A stretch of DNA of 64,000 nt from an uncultured Pelagibacteraceae bacterium (GTDB taxonomy: Bacteria > Pseudomonadota > Alphaproteobacteria > Pelagibacterales > Pelagibacteraceae). Below, in pieces: positions 11,167-21,903 of this stretch. Location of the stretch: contig CACJXK010000001.1 in assembly GCA_902597335.1 (NCBI GenBank), forward strand, positions 186,001-250,000. Direction: 5' to 3'. The notes beneath the pieces were generated by a model. It did not search any database, was not told the origin of the DNA, and saw nothing but the letters and a program-made list of their open reading frames with translations. The translations under genes were made by a program, and so were the position numbers. Numbering within the stretch: position 1 is the first letter of the stretch; each line of letters begins with the position of its first letter.

Positions 11167-12099
11167 TTATTTAAATAGATCTGAAACAGATGTTGAATTA
11201 GATATCCTTTTAATAGCCTCAGCTAATAAAATAGATATTGATAATACTTCAATATTTCTTACTTTTTTTAATTTATCTGAACTATCTATACTGTCAGTAA
11301 TAACTAAATTTTTTATTTTTGAATTTTTTATTTTTTTGACTGCATCTCCGCTAAAGACGCCATGTGTTGCATATACATGAACCTCTTTTGCACCTCTCTT
11401 TATTAAAGCATCAGCTGCATTAACTATTGTTCCTCCAGAGTCAATTATATCATCAGTAAGAATACAAATCTTATTTTTAACGTTACCAATTACATTCATT
11501 ACCTGAGACTTTCCAGGACTCGGCCTTCTTTTATCAACTATTGCCAAACCTACATCTAATTTTTTTCCTAATGCCCTTGCTCTTTCAACCCCACCTACAT
11601 CCGGGGCTACACAAATTATATTTTTACTTTTTATTTTCTTTTTTATGTGTTTTGAAAAAATTGGAGTAGCAAACAAGTTATCTACTGGAATGTCAAAAAA
11701 ACCTTGAATTTGTCCTGCATGTAAATCTACAGTTACCACTCTATCCGCTCCTGCATTTGTTATTAGGTTCGATACTAATTTTGCAGATATAGAAGTTCTT
11801 GGGACAACTTTACGGTCTTGTCTTGCGTAACCAAAGTAAGGTATTACAGCTGTAATATTTTTTGCTGATGACCTTTTAAGTGCATCTATGCACAAGAGTA
11901 ATTCCATTAAGTTATCATTTGCGGGAGAGGAAACTGATTGAATTATAAAAATACTATTTCCTCTTATATTTTCATTGATTTCAATATATATCTCACCGTC
12001 AGCAAATTTTCTTATACTGGTGTTAACTAATTTATTTTTAAGATTTTTAGAGATTTTGTTACTAAGCTGCTTGTTGCTATTGCCTGTGAGAATTTTCAT
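11167..12099 (-). CDS. prs: Ribose-phosphate pyrophosphokinase
   Basis: YFGYARQDRK, VTVDLHAGQIQGFFDIPVDNL, PRPP loop LTDDIIDSGGTIVNAADAL. Confidence 0.96.
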   Translation of the reverse strand: MKILTGNSNKQLSNKISKNLKNKLVNTSIRKFADGEIYIEINENIRGNSIFIIQSVSSPANDNLMELLLCIDALKRSSAKNITAVIPYFGYARQDRKVVPRTSISAKLVSNLITNAGADRVVTVDLHAGQIQGFFDIPVDNLFATPIFSKHIKKKIKSKNIICVAPDVGGVERARALGKKLDVGLAIVDKRRPSPGKSQVMNVIGNVKNKICILTDDIIDSGGTIVNAADALIKRGAKEVHVYATHGVFSGDAVKKIKNSKIKNLVITDSIDSSDKLKKVRNIEVLSISILLAEAIKRISNSTSVSDLFK

Positions 12100-12114
12100 T
12101 GTTTGAGAATGTTT

Positions 12115-12870
12115 CTATTTAATCATAATTACAGAAATATTTCTACCATAATCATTTAATTTTTTTTTCAATGATCTTCTTGCGCTAAAAAAATTGTTAC
12201 TTAATATATATGTATCTTTTTTGATGATTTCAATGTTTTTTATACCCAAATCTAAAAAGCTCTTTTTAATAAAATCATTAAGACTGAAAAATATTTTATT
12301 ATTTTTATAATTAAAAAAATTTTTATTGGACTTTTCTTTAACAATAAATTTATTTAAAAAATCTTTCTTAACTTCATAATTATTTTTGCTGATACAAGGA
12401 CCAATCACTACTATCAAATCATTTAAATTACTTCCTTTTATTTTAAACTTTTTTATCGTTTTAGAAATTATTTGTTTAAATGCCCCTTTCCATCCTGCAT
12501 GAAGTGCGCTTATAAAGTTGTTAATTGGATCATAAATAAAAACAGGTGCACAATCAGCAGTCAAAATACCTAATGCGATACCTTTTTTGCCAGTAATCAA
12601 TGAGTCACCTTTTAATTTTTTTTTGGTAACTCTATTTACATTGTGGACAATGTTACTATGAACTTGATCCAACAAAATAAGATTTTTTTTATTGCAACCT
12701 ATCTTTTTACAAACTTTTTCAATATTTTTTTTTATATTATTGATTTTATCTTTTGATCCTGGTCCACAATTTAAACTTTTATAAATACCTTTCGAGACAC
12801 CTCCTTCTCGATTAAAAAAACCATGTCTTATATTTTTAAATTTAATTAATTTTTTGGAACAAAACATCAA
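12115..12870 (-). CDS. pgeF: Multicopper polyphenol oxidase / purine nucleoside phosphorylase family (YfiH/PgeF)
   Basis: RHGFFNREGGVS, LDQVHSN, LTADCAPVFIYDP, SALHAGWKGAF. Confidence 0.9.
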   Translation of the reverse strand: MMFCSKKLIKFKNIRHGFFNREGGVSKGIYKSLNCGPGSKDKINNIKKNIEKVCKKIGCNKKNLILLDQVHSNIVHNVNRVTKKKLKGDSLITGKKGIALGILTADCAPVFIYDPINNFISALHAGWKGAFKQIISKTIKKFKIKGSNLNDLIVVIGPCISKNNYEVKKDFLNKFIVKEKSNKNFFNYKNNKIFFSLNDFIKKSFLDLGIKNIEIIKKDTYILSNNFFSARRSLKKKLNDYGRNISVIMIK

Positions 12871-13946
12871 TCAAATCCCAAAAAATTATTTTTTTTACTT
12901 TTGAATGCAAATACAACTTTAAATAAGCCTCCCATTAAATCTTTATGGAGTAGTCTCATTAGTGTTAAGGACATATACTCTTCTTGTTTTTGTGTCATTT
13001 TCTTTTCTAATATCCTCGCTCTCTGAATAATTCCCATCTTTTCCAAGAAAAATTTTTGTGAAACAATTTTTTTAACTTTTAATTTTTTTTTTAAAAAAAA
13101 CTCTTTCAAAAGACTAAAGTTTACCAGGTAAGTTATGTCTGCTCTTCCTAAATTTTTAAAAAGACTATTCATATTCATTTTCTTATTTTTCATTACAGTT
13201 TGTAAAGTACTTTTATTAACTAGATCTAAGTATCCATAATCTATGAGCATTATACCACCACTTAGCTTTGAAATTTTTTCAATAATTTTGTCTAATTCAA
13301 AAAATCCCTTTTTAGGATACTCAATAAATTTTAAATTCTTTAATGTTTTATATGACTTAATAGCTTTAGTGTCTTTCAAAGAAGCTTTGCGATAAACTTC
13401 ATTCAATCCAGTTTGTTTATTAATAATATAATATTTTTCAAATAAATCTTTTTTGTAAAAAGTAAATTGTTTAATAGGTATAGCATCAAAAAATTCATTT
13501 CCAAAAAAAACAACTGGACCTTTTTTAATTTGTTTGAAATTATTTATCCACTTTACATTTGAGTCATTGATTTTTTTATTTTGTATTTTTTTTAAAAAAT
13601 CACTTTTTTCATATAAAAAAATGTTTAAAGATTTTTTAAAATCAGGAAAATTCTTTATTGTATCAATTAATACTTTTGAAAAACTTCCATCTCCAGGACC
13701 AAGTTCAACAAAATTAAAACTTTTAGGTTTTCCAAATTTTTCCCAGCAAGATATAAGCCAAATAGTTATTATTTCTGAAAATAAATTAGATATAGTAGGA
13801 GCTGTTACAAAGTCACCTTCTTTTCCAAAAGGAATTTTTTTTATGTAATATCCAATTTCAGGGTGATAGAGAACCTTTTCAACAAACTCATCAACAGGTA
13901 TAAGTTCGTCCGATTGTAAATCAAAATTTTCAGGTTTATATCTCAT
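12867..13946 (-). CDS. Class I SAM-dependent methyltransferase, MidA/NDUFAF7 family
   Basis: NFVELGPGDGSFSKVLI, GNEFFDAIPIKQF, GGIMLIDYGY; lies between lgt and pgeF. Confidence 0.87.
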   Translation of the reverse strand: MRYKPENFDLQSDELIPVDEFVEKVLYHPEIGYYIKKIPFGKEGDFVTAPTISNLFSEIITIWLISCWEKFGKPKSFNFVELGPGDGSFSKVLIDTIKNFPDFKKSLNIFLYEKSDFLKKIQNKKINDSNVKWINNFKQIKKGPVVFFGNEFFDAIPIKQFTFYKKDLFEKYYIINKQTGLNEVYRKASLKDTKAIKSYKTLKNLKFIEYPKKGFFELDKIIEKISKLSGGIMLIDYGYLDLVNKSTLQTVMKNKKMNMNSLFKNLGRADITYLVNFSLLKEFFLKKKLKVKKIVSQKFFLEKMGIIQRARILEKKMTQKQEEYMSLTLMRLLHKDLMGGLFKVVFAFKSKKNNFLGFD

Positions 13947-14706
13947 TTTTCTTTTTAAAATAAATTATGCTTCCAGCTAAAATCATAAATAGACTTAACA
14001 AAGTACCTGTGCTGATATATCCAAATAAATAACCTATTTGTACATCTGGCTCTCTAAAAATCTCTGAGATAATTCTTAAGAAACCATAAAGTATTAAAAA
14101 CATAATAGAACAAGTCCCTACTTTATTTTTCTTATTAAAATGTATTATGTTTATTAATATAAATAAAATTACTCCTTCTAAAAATGCTTCATAAAGTTGA
14201 GAAGGATGCCTTAATTTGTCATCATAACTTGGAAATAGAACTCCCCAATTGGAATTTGTAGCTTTTCCAACTAATTCCCCATTAATAAAATTTGTAATTC
14301 TTCCAAGAAAAATTCCAATAGGAGCAACAATAGAGACTAAATCTAAAAATATGAAAATGTTTTGATTATTTTTTTTTGAAAATAGATAAGTGAAAACAAT
14401 TATGCCTATCAATCCTCCATGGAAAGACATCCCACCGTTCCACACCATAAAAACTTCAATTGGATTTTTAAGAAAATAAGAGAAATTGTAAAAAAATACG
14501 TATCCTAATCTTCCACCAATAATTATTCCAATAATTAAATATGAAATATAGTCATCAAACAATTTTTGAATTGTGGCTGTTTTGATGAGAATTTTTTTAC
14601 AATAAATCCAACCAAAAATAATGCCAAATATATAAGCTAATGAATACCAACGTATACTTATAGAAAAAAACTCGAAGGCAACTGGGTCAAAATTATTGGT
14701 AAACAT
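13936..14706 (-). CDS. lgt: Prolipoprotein diacylglyceryl transferase
   Basis: GGMSFHGGLIG, PIGIFLGRITNFINGELVG, RHPSQLYEAFLEG. Confidence 0.95.
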   Translation of the reverse strand: MFTNNFDPVAFEFFSISIRWYSLAYIFGIIFGWIYCKKILIKTATIQKLFDDYISYLIIGIIIGGRLGYVFFYNFSYFLKNPIEVFMVWNGGMSFHGGLIGIIVFTYLFSKKNNQNIFIFLDLVSIVAPIGIFLGRITNFINGELVGKATNSNWGVLFPSYDDKLRHPSQLYEAFLEGVILFILINIIHFNKKNKVGTCSIMFLILYGFLRIISEIFREPDVQIGYLFGYISTGTLLSLFMILAGSIIYFKKKNEI

Positions 14707-14756
14707 TTAAATAATTTATTATAATTTATTAAATATAATTCTGTTAAATAATTATT

Positions 14757-14999
14757 ATGTCAAAATCAAGATTCGTATTCGACAAATTTGCAAAATTAAT
14801 TGAACAAGGTTTAATTAATTACAAAGATGTTTCTGATGAGATAATATCTGTTCTAAAATCTAAAAGAGATGAAATTGTATTTAAAATGAAACTTGCGAGT
14901 AAAGAAGAAGTAGATGTTTTAAATAAGAGAATTAGTAATTTAGAAAAAAAACTAGATTCACAAATCAAAAGAAAAAAAGCTAATAAGGCAAAGAAATAA
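14757..14999 (+). CDS. UbiK/YqiC-like BMFP domain protein
   Basis: 80 aa, coiled-coil C-terminus EEVDVLNKRISNLEKKLDSQIKRKK; the E-[FV]-DVL motif resembles the BMFP family. Confidence 0.65.
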   Translation: MSKSRFVFDKFAKLIEQGLINYKDVSDEIISVLKSKRDEIVFKMKLASKEEVDVLNKRISNLEKKLDSQIKRKKANKAKK

Positions 15000-16296
15000 T
15001 TGCCTTAAGCCCACCCATTTTTGATTTATTAAATTTTATATCACCTCCATGGGATTTTATAATATCAGAGGAAATTGATAATCCTAAGCCAACACTCGAT
15101 TTCGAATCTGACCTACTTTTATCTACTTTATAAAATGGTTTAGTTATATTTTGAAACTCTGATTTATCTACACCAGGTCCATCATCATCAATAGAAATTA
15201 TTATATTTGTATTTTTTTTTTCTAAGTTAACAGATATTTTTTCAGCATATTTAATTGCATTATCTAATAAATTACTAATACTTCTTTTGATTAAATTTGG
15301 CCTTCCATTAAAATATATTTTTTCTTTTATATTCTTTTCAATATTTTTATTCTCGTACTTGAGAACTATTTCGTTTAAAAGATCTGAAATATTAAATGTC
15401 TCCGTTTTATCTTTAGCTCCTGTACTTGTAAATTGAAGATATTCATTAAGCATTTTTTCCATTTCATCAACATCTTTAGAAATTTTCTCAGAAAGATCCT
15501 TGTCTTTAATAATTGCAAGTTGAAGCTTAATACGAGTAAGTGGAGTCCTCAAATCATGACTAATACCAGATAGCATTTCAGATCTTTGATTTAAATGTCT
15601 TAGAATTCTTTTTCTCATTTTTTCAAATTCAAGACCAGCTTTTCTTATTTCTAGTGCACCAGATGGTCTAAACTCCTCAACGTCTTCTCCTCTTCCAAAT
15701 CGTTCTGAGGCTTGAGCTAATTTTGTTATAGGTCTTGTCTGATTTTTTAAAAAAATTATTGCAACTGCAATCATAAGAATTGCCGGTATTGTAATCCAAA
15801 AAGCAAATATCCTGATAGATGATACCTGAATTCTTTCTTTAGGAAAAAATATTTGAAGCACTCCGTCTCTAAACTTAATCCTTAAATCAACAACCTCTTT
15901 GTAGGAAATAGTATTGAACCAGTGTTCCCCAATTTTAGGCTTAAGTTCTCTTCTTAAAGTCCTATCCATTGGACTAAACCATCTTTCAACTTTTATATCT
16001 GGAAGTTTCTCATTTTCTAAAAATCTTACAGAAAAGCTAAAATTTTTATTATAAAGGTCTGTAACTATTCTCTTATTATATTCATTTTCATTGTTGTAAA
16101 TATCAATAATTGTAACTATTTCGCTTACCAAGGCTCTGGTTAACCCTTTGTTTGTTTTAATCCATAGGCTATCAAAAAAAACTAAGGATATCGTGATCTG
16201 TAGAATCACTATTGGAACTGCTACAATTAATAAACCTCTGTAAAATAACCTTTTAGGTAATATGTTTTTTAAAAATTTACTCAATCCAAAGAACAT
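14980..16296 (-). CDS. EnvZ-like sensor histidine kinase
   Basis: HAMP region, H-box GISHDLRTPLTRIKLQL, N-box NLLDNAIKYAEK, G-boxes. ORF track start is 16350; MFFGLSKFLKN at 16296 is the more likely start. Confidence 0.9.
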   Translation of the reverse strand: MFFGLSKFLKNILPKRLFYRGLLIVAVPIVILQITISLVFFDSLWIKTNKGLTRALVSEIVTIIDIYNNENEYNKRIVTDLYNKNFSFSVRFLENEKLPDIKVERWFSPMDRTLRRELKPKIGEHWFNTISYKEVVDLRIKFRDGVLQIFFPKERIQVSSIRIFAFWITIPAILMIAVAIIFLKNQTRPITKLAQASERFGRGEDVEEFRPSGALEIRKAGLEFEKMRKRILRHLNQRSEMLSGISHDLRTPLTRIKLQLAIIKDKDLSEKISKDVDEMEKMLNEYLQFTSTGAKDKTETFNISDLLNEIVLKYENKNIEKNIKEKIYFNGRPNLIKRSISNLLDNAIKYAEKISVNLEKKNTNIIISIDDDGPGVDKSEFQNITKPFYKVDKSRSDSKSSVGLGLSISSDIIKSHGGDIKFNKSKMGGLKAIISLPY

Positions 16297-16954
16297 ATCC
16301 CTCACCTCTAATTGTTTGAAGATATTTAGGGTTTTTTGGACTTTCTTCAATTTTTTTTCTGAGTCTAGTTACTATAACATCAATCGATCTTTCTTTACCT
16401 AAATTGATTAAATCAGCAATCTCCTCTCGTTTATAAATTTTTCCAGGAGTATTTATCATTTTTTCCAATATCATTTTTTCGGTATTATTAATTTTTATAC
16501 TTAAATCATTTTTGTAAATAAATTGCTTTCTTAGGTCTATCTTAATATTTCCAAATTCAATTACTCTTTTTATTTCAAATGATTGTGTCTTGTTTAATAT
16601 ATTATTTATTCTTAAAATTAACTCCTTCGGTTCAAAAGGTTTTGTTAAATAATCATCTGCACCCAATTCTAACCCTTCAATTCTCTCTGAGGGTTCACCT
16701 TTTGCAGTTAATAATAAAATTGGTGTTTTAATTTTATTTCTATATTCTTGTGTAAATTCCAACCCAGTTTGCCCTGGCATCATTATATCTAACACGATTA
16801 AATCAAATTTAATAATTTTAATTTTATTAAACGCATCATTTGAATCTTTGGCAGTAGAAACGAGGTAGTCATTTTGACTAAGATACTCTTTCACAAGATC
16901 TCTTATTCTATCATCATCATCAACAATTAAAATATGTGCTTTAAATTTTTTCAT
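16277..16954 (-). CDS. OmpR/PetR-like response regulator
   Basis: Receiver VDDDDRIRDLV...LIVLDIMMPGQTG, ADDYLTKPFEPKEL; winged-helix IDVIVTRLRKKIEESPKNPKYLQTIRGEGYVLW. Confidence 0.93.
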   Translation of the reverse strand: MKKFKAHILIVDDDDRIRDLVKEYLSQNDYLVSTAKDSNDAFNKIKIIKFDLIVLDIMMPGQTGLEFTQEYRNKIKTPILLLTAKGEPSERIEGLELGADDYLTKPFEPKELILRINNILNKTQSFEIKRVIEFGNIKIDLRKQFIYKNDLSIKINNTEKMILEKMINTPGKIYKREEIADLINLGKERSIDVIVTRLRKKIEESPKNPKYLQTIRGEGYVLWIE

Positions 16955-17384
16955 TAATAATTTTTTTTAATACTTTATCAAAACTTATTACATCACCGGA
17001 TTCTGAACTTATAAATGCATCATAGATTCTTTTCTTTTGAGCCGTAAATATCTCATCAAAAATTTTTTTTCCTTCATCTGTTAAATATACATGCTTAACT
17101 CTTGTATCAATCTCGTCCCTTTTAAATTCTATTGCCTTTATTTTTACCAAATCGTTTAAAACTCTGTTCAAACTTTGCTTTGTCACTTTAAGTTTTCTTA
17201 ATAAGGTTGAAATAGTTATTCCTTCATATAAAGATAGGAGATGAATTACTTTATTGTGGGCAGTTCCTAACGCATGTTTTTCCAAAACTTTTTTGGCATC
17301 AGCGACAGTTTCTCTGTATCCATTGAATATTTTTTCTATATATTGTTTTAATTGATGATCTTTTAGATATAAAAGTTTTTTCAT
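16941..17384 (-). CDS. MarR family transcriptional regulator (PetP-like by context)
   Basis: Winged HTH LLRKLKVTKQSLNRVLNDLVKIKAIEFKRDEIDTRVKHVYLTDEGKKIFDEI. Confidence 0.85.
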   Translation of the reverse strand: MKKLLYLKDHQLKQYIEKIFNGYRETVADAKKVLEKHALGTAHNKVIHLLSLYEGITISTLLRKLKVTKQSLNRVLNDLVKIKAIEFKRDEIDTRVKHVYLTDEGKKIFDEIFTAQKKRIYDAFISSESGDVISFDKVLKKIINEKI

Positions 17385-17398
17385 AATGGTAAGTTATA

Positions 17399-17427
17399 TT
17401 GACATATTATATATACAAAGATATTTT
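17399..17427 (+). promoter_or_regulatory. Possible sigma-70 promoter for ilvE (TTGACA-N17-TATTTT)
   Basis: Perfect -35 hexamer at 17399-17404, 17-nt spacer, weak -10 at 17422-17427, in the divergent marR/ilvE gap. Confidence 0.35.
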
Positions 17428-17444
17428 TTCTAAAAAAAAATCAT

Positions 17445-18326
17445 ATGATACCGTTTGACAAAAGAGAGGGAAAAATCTGGTACAATGGTGATCTTGTTGA
17501 ATGGCAAGATGCACAACTTCACGTGATAAGCCATGGACTTCATTATGCAAGTTTAGTTTTTGAAGGGCTGAGAGTTTATGAAGGAGAAATTTTCAAATTA
17601 GAGGAGCATACTGATAGATTATTTTATTCTGCTAAAAGATTGGATATAGAAATTCCTTACTCTAAAGATGAAATTAATAAAGCTTGTAACCAAATAACAA
17701 AAATACAAAAAGTTCAGAATGGTTATGTAAGACCTTTTGCTTGGCGAGGAAGTGAAATGATGGGCGTGTCGGCTCAGAAAACAAAAATACATGTAGCAGT
17801 TGCAACTTGGGAGTGGGGCGATTATTTCGATCCTAAGTTGAAAACCGAGGGAATAAAATTAAATATCTCAAATTGGCGAAGACCAGCGCCCAATACAATA
17901 CCTTGGGATAGTAAAGCCGCAGGATTGTATATGATTTGTACGCTTTCAAAACATGAGGCCGAAAGACAGGGATATAGCGAGTCATTAATGTTAGATCATG
18001 AAGAAAATGTAGCAGAGTCAACTAGCGCTAATATTTTTTTTAAAGATAAGAAAGGAGAACTCCATACACCTACTCCAGATTCTTTTCTAAATGGAATTAC
18101 TAGACAAACTGTAATTGAGTTAGCAAAATCAAAAAATATAAAAGTCCATGAAAGAAAAATTAAACCTGATGAACTACCAAATTTTGAAGGATGTTTTTTA
18201 ACTGGAACTGCAGCTGAAATAACACCAATATCTCAAATTGCTGAAAATAATTATAAAGTTTGTGATCTTATTTTAGATCTTTCAGAAAGTTATGGAAAAT
18301 TAGTAAGAAAAAAGAAAGCTGCTTAA
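17445..18326 (+). CDS. ilvE: Branched-chain amino acid aminotransferase
   Basis: FEGLRVYEGEIFKLEEHTDRL, GYSESLMLDHEENVAESTSANIFF, FLNGITRQTVIELA. Confidence 0.93.
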   Translation: MIPFDKREGKIWYNGDLVEWQDAQLHVISHGLHYASLVFEGLRVYEGEIFKLEEHTDRLFYSAKRLDIEIPYSKDEINKACNQITKIQKVQNGYVRPFAWRGSEMMGVSAQKTKIHVAVATWEWGDYFDPKLKTEGIKLNISNWRRPAPNTIPWDSKAAGLYMICTLSKHEAERQGYSESLMLDHEENVAESTSANIFFKDKKGELHTPTPDSFLNGITRQTVIELAKSKNIKVHERKIKPDELPNFEGCFLTGTAAEITPISQIAENNYKVCDLILDLSESYGKLVRKKKAA

Positions 18327-18907
18327 TCTTTATTGTCCTCAGATATAGCGTGGTCAATTCCTTTTCTTAAATATTCATATCCAGTGTACAAAGTTAGAAA
18401 AGCAGAAAGCCACAATAAAATTATACCAATAGTTTGAGCATTATAGTCCTGAAAATTAATAATTTTATTTCCTGTTTCTCCAGTAAGTAAAATAGAAATT
18501 GAAAACATTTGAAGAAATGTTTTAACTTTTGCTAAACTTGAAACAGGAAGTTTAACCTTTCCTTTTGCTAAAAATTCTCTTAAACCAGAAATTAATATTT
18601 CTCTTGTAAGTATTATTATTGCAGCTATTACCTCATAGTTTTTAATAGTCCCATCCATAACTAATAATATTAGTGCTGTAGCAACTATAATTTTATCAGC
18701 AATTGGATCTAATAATTCACCAAGTTTAGACTCTTCTTTGAACATTCTTGCTAAAAGTCCATCTAAGAAATCAGTAAATGAGGCAATTACGAACAAAGCG
18801 AAAGGAATCACGTCCCCATAAAATCCAGGCAAATAAAACGTAAATACAAATATTGGAACAATTATTATTCTTCCAATTGTTAGATAATTCGGAATTTTGA
18901 TTTTCAT
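18323..18907 (-). CDS. pgsA: CDP-diacylglycerol--glycerol-3-phosphate 3-phosphatidyltransferase
   Basis: [14 protein letters not shown] and CDP-alcohol phosphotransferase motif [27 protein letters not shown]. Confidence 0.95.
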   Translation of the reverse strand: MKIKIPNYLTIGRIIIVPIFVFTFYLPGFYGDVIPFALFVIASFTDFLDGLLARMFKEESKLGELLDPIADKIIVATALILLVMDGTIKNYEVIAAIIILTREILISGLREFLAKGKVKLPVSSLAKVKTFLQMFSISILLTGETGNKIINFQDYNAQTIGIILLWLSAFLTLYTGYEYLRKGIDHAISEDNKD

Positions 18908-20739
18908 TCGTGAAAGAAATTATATATCTTTTTAGCAACTTTTTCCTCAACTCCTTCAACAGTCTTTATCTCATCTAAGCTAGCTGACTCAACAGCTCTA
19001 GCTGAACCAAAATGATTTAAAAGTGCTCTTTTTCTTATAGATCCAATACCATCAATTTGATCAAGTAAAGACTTACTAATCCCTTTTTTCCTTTTAGCTC
19101 TATGAGCGCTAATCGCAAATCTATGGGATTCATCTCTTAATCTTTGTAAGAAAAAGAGAGTAGGGTCATTCTTTTCAAACTTAAATTCTTTGCCATTATG
19201 AAAAAAAGTTTCATTTCCGCTATTTCTAAATTTACCCTTGGCAATTGCTATCATCGGAATATCATGCAATCCAAGTTCATTGAGTGTTTCTCTTGCTACA
19301 GAATATTGTCCTTTTCCTCCATCGATTATTACTAAATCCGGCATAGTTAAATAATTATCTTTTTCTTGTAAAGCTCTTTTGAATCTCCTATTTAAAACTT
19401 CATGCATCATTCCATAATCATCTTGTTCATTCTTTTTAATCTTAATATTAAATTTCCTATATCTTTTTTTTATAAAACCTTCCTCACCAAATGTAATGAG
19501 TGCACCAACACTATTGGTACCTTGAATATGACTGTTGTCATAAACTTCAACTAAATTAATATTATTTTCTAAATCAAATTTTTTAGATACTTTATCAAAT
19601 AGCTCTTTATTATTTTGGCTTTCGTAAATTTTTCTATTTAAGCTGTCTTTTGCATTTTTGAGTGCTTGATTTACAACTTTAAGTTTAGATCCTTTTTTCG
19701 CTACTGAAATATTTATTTCTTTATTCTCTTTTTGTGAAAGTGTTTTTTCAATTAAAACTTTTTCTTTAATATCTTCATTTAAAATAATAGAGCTCGGCAC
19801 ACTTTTGTTTTCATAGAATTGAGAAACAAAGGAGTTAAGAATTTCTTTAATATTATCATCTGGATCATGTTTTGGAAAAAAAGCTTGATTACCCCAGTTT
19901 TGTTTTGATCTATAGAAAAAAACTTGAATACAAGTTTTTCCAGACTCTTTGTAGCCAGCTATTACATCGGCCTCTACTAAATTTGCCTCATTTATTCTCT
20001 GAGATGACTGAATAATATTTAAAGATTTTATTCTATCTCTTAATATTGTAGCTTTTTCAAAATCTAAATCTTCACTAGCTTTTTCCATTTGGTTTGATAA
20101 ATTTTTTTGAATTTTTCTTGATTTCCCTGATACAAATTCAATAGCATTGTCTACCGTTAGTTTATATTCATCCTCTTCTATATAACCAACACATGGCCCA
20201 GAACATCGCTTAATTTGATAAAGGATACATGGTCTCTCTCTTTTTTTAAAAACTGTATCATCACAAACTCTAAGCTGAAAAATTTTTTGTATCATTTTGA
20301 TGGTCCAGTTTGCAGATCCCGCCGAAGCAAATGGTCCAAAATAAAAACCTTCTTTAGTTTTTTTTCCTCTGTGTCGTCTAATTTGAGGCCATTTATCTTG
20401 ATTACCAATAAAAATAAATGGAAATGATTTATCGTCTCTCAAGAGAATATTAAATTTAGGTTTATACTTTTTAATTAAGTTTGCTTCTAAAAGTAGAGCC
20501 TCGCTCTCATTTGAGGTGCTAGTAATCTCAATTTTAGTTGTTTGAGATAACATTCTTTCAGTTCTGATAATATGGTTTTTCTCTGATACATAACTCTTTA
20601 ATCTATTTGGTAAATTTTTTGCCTTGCCAACGTAAAGTATTTCGTTTTTAGAATTTAACATTCTATATACCCCAGGAAGTTTGGGTATAAGTGGTAACTC
20701 TTTTTTTATCGCCTCTTTACCGATATCAGAGCTTATCAT
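18904..20739 (-). CDS. uvrC: Excinuclease ABC subunit C
   Basis: [59 protein letters not shown]-terminal HhH. ORF track start 20769; [11 protein letters not shown] gives 20739. Confidence 0.95.
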   Translation of the reverse strand: MISSDIGKEAIKKELPLIPKLPGVYRMLNSKNEILYVGKAKNLPNRLKSYVSEKNHIIRTERMLSQTTKIEITSTSNESEALLLEANLIKKYKPKFNILLRDDKSFPFIFIGNQDKWPQIRRHRGKKTKEGFYFGPFASAGSANWTIKMIQKIFQLRVCDDTVFKKRERPCILYQIKRCSGPCVGYIEEDEYKLTVDNAIEFVSGKSRKIQKNLSNQMEKASEDLDFEKATILRDRIKSLNIIQSSQRINEANLVEADVIAGYKESGKTCIQVFFYRSKQNWGNQAFFPKHDPDDNIKEILNSFVSQFYENKSVPSSIILNEDIKEKVLIEKTLSQKENKEINISVAKKGSKLKVVNQALKNAKDSLNRKIYESQNNKELFDKVSKKFDLENNINLVEVYDNSHIQGTNSVGALITFGEEGFIKKRYRKFNIKIKKNEQDDYGMMHEVLNRRFKRALQEKDNYLTMPDLVIIDGGKGQYSVARETLNELGLHDIPMIAIAKGKFRNSGNETFFHNGKEFKFEKNDPTLFFLQRLRDESHRFAISAHRAKRKKGISKSLLDQIDGIGSIRKRALLNHFGSARAVESASLDEIKTVEGVEEKVAKKIYNFFHE

Positions 20740-21151
20740 AGCTTCTTTTTTTTGAAATTTGAATACCAACGGATGAACAATCTTTCATGATTTCTAATTT
20801 CTCGATTTGAAGACTTATTTTATCAATTCTTTTGTCTTTAAATAGTTCATCGAATACATCTTCCGCTAATGTTTCAAGAAAATTATAATGTTTATTTTTG
20901 ATTAGTTTTTTTATCAATTTCACAATTTTTGCATAATTTACGATTGATTTAATATCTTTGTCGTTAGAGGGTTTTTTATCTTCATAATTTACCTCTAAAT
21001 TAAACTTTACCTTCTGGGGAGCTTCTTTTTCAAAATCAAAATACCCAAGTTTTAAGTCAAGAATAAGCTCCTTAATAAGTACCTTTTTTTCATAATTAAA
21101 TAGAGTTTTATTTTTATCGATTTTAACAATTTTTAGATTATTTTTTTTCAT
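20726..21151 (-). CDS. folB: Dihydroneopterin aldolase family protein
   Basis: [35 protein letters not shown]...[14 protein letters not shown]. Confidence 0.8.
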   Translation of the reverse strand: MKKNNLKIVKIDKNKTLFNYEKKVLIKELILDLKLGYFDFEKEAPQKVKFNLEVNYEDKKPSNDKDIKSIVNYAKIVKLIKKLIKNKHYNFLETLAEDVFDELFKDKRIDKISLQIEKLEIMKDCSSVGIQISKKRSYDKL

Positions 21152-21903
21152 TCTTTTCCACCCATTATGTCTGGTGTTTGCCAGTTTAGGTTTTGTCCAC
21201 TATCAATAGCTAACACTTGTCCAGTAATAGATATATTTTTTATAAAAAAGTCAACAGCATTACATATCTGTTCAACATCTACCTGTCTTTTTAATGGAGT
21301 TGCCATGTACTGTTTTTTGAAATGTTTCTCACTTTGCCTCTTATTTTTGATTGTAGGGCCTGGTGCAATACCATTCACTCTTATTTTTGGAGCTAAACTC
21401 ATTGCACTAGTCTTGGTCAAAGTATAAAGACCAGTTTTACTGATAGTATAAGAAAAAAAGTATGGTGTTAGTTTAAATACTCTTTGATCAATTATATTTA
21501 TAATATTATTATTTTTCGCTCTTATATTTTTGGCAAATTCTTTTGTTAGAAGAGCAGGCGTTCTTAAATTAGTTCTTAAGTGATGCCCCCAACTATCAGT
21601 AGTAAAATTCTCTAATTTGTCATTTTCAAAAAGTGATGCGTTGTTTATTAGACAATCAAAATATTTAAGTTTACTTTTTGCAAATTTAATAATTTTGTTT
21701 ACATCTTTTTCTACACTTAAATCTCCTTTTATTAAATAAACCTTTGTACCATTTTGTGATAATTCTTTTTTAAGGATTTCTGCTTTTGTTTTTGATTTAT
21801 TGAAATGAATAACTATTTCAACTCCTTTGCCAGATAGTTTTTTAGCAATAGCAGCACCAATTCTAGTGGCTCCACCTGTAATAATTATTTTATTTGCTTC
21901 CAT
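21148..21903 (-). CDS. SDR family oxidoreductase, pteridine reductase (FolM/PTR1)-like
   Basis: [14 protein letters not shown] (GxxxRxG), [17 protein letters not shown] catalytic motif, directly overlapping folB. Confidence 0.8.
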   Translation of the reverse strand: MEANKIIITGGATRIGAAIAKKLSGKGVEIVIHFNKSKTKAEILKKELSQNGTKVYLIKGDLSVEKDVNKIIKFAKSKLKYFDCLINNASLFENDKLENFTTDSWGHHLRTNLRTPALLTKEFAKNIRAKNNNIINIIDQRVFKLTPYFFSYTISKTGLYTLTKTSAMSLAPKIRVNGIAPGPTIKNKRQSEKHFKKQYMATPLKRQVDVEQICNAVDFFIKNISITGQVLAIDSGQNLNWQTPDIMGGKE

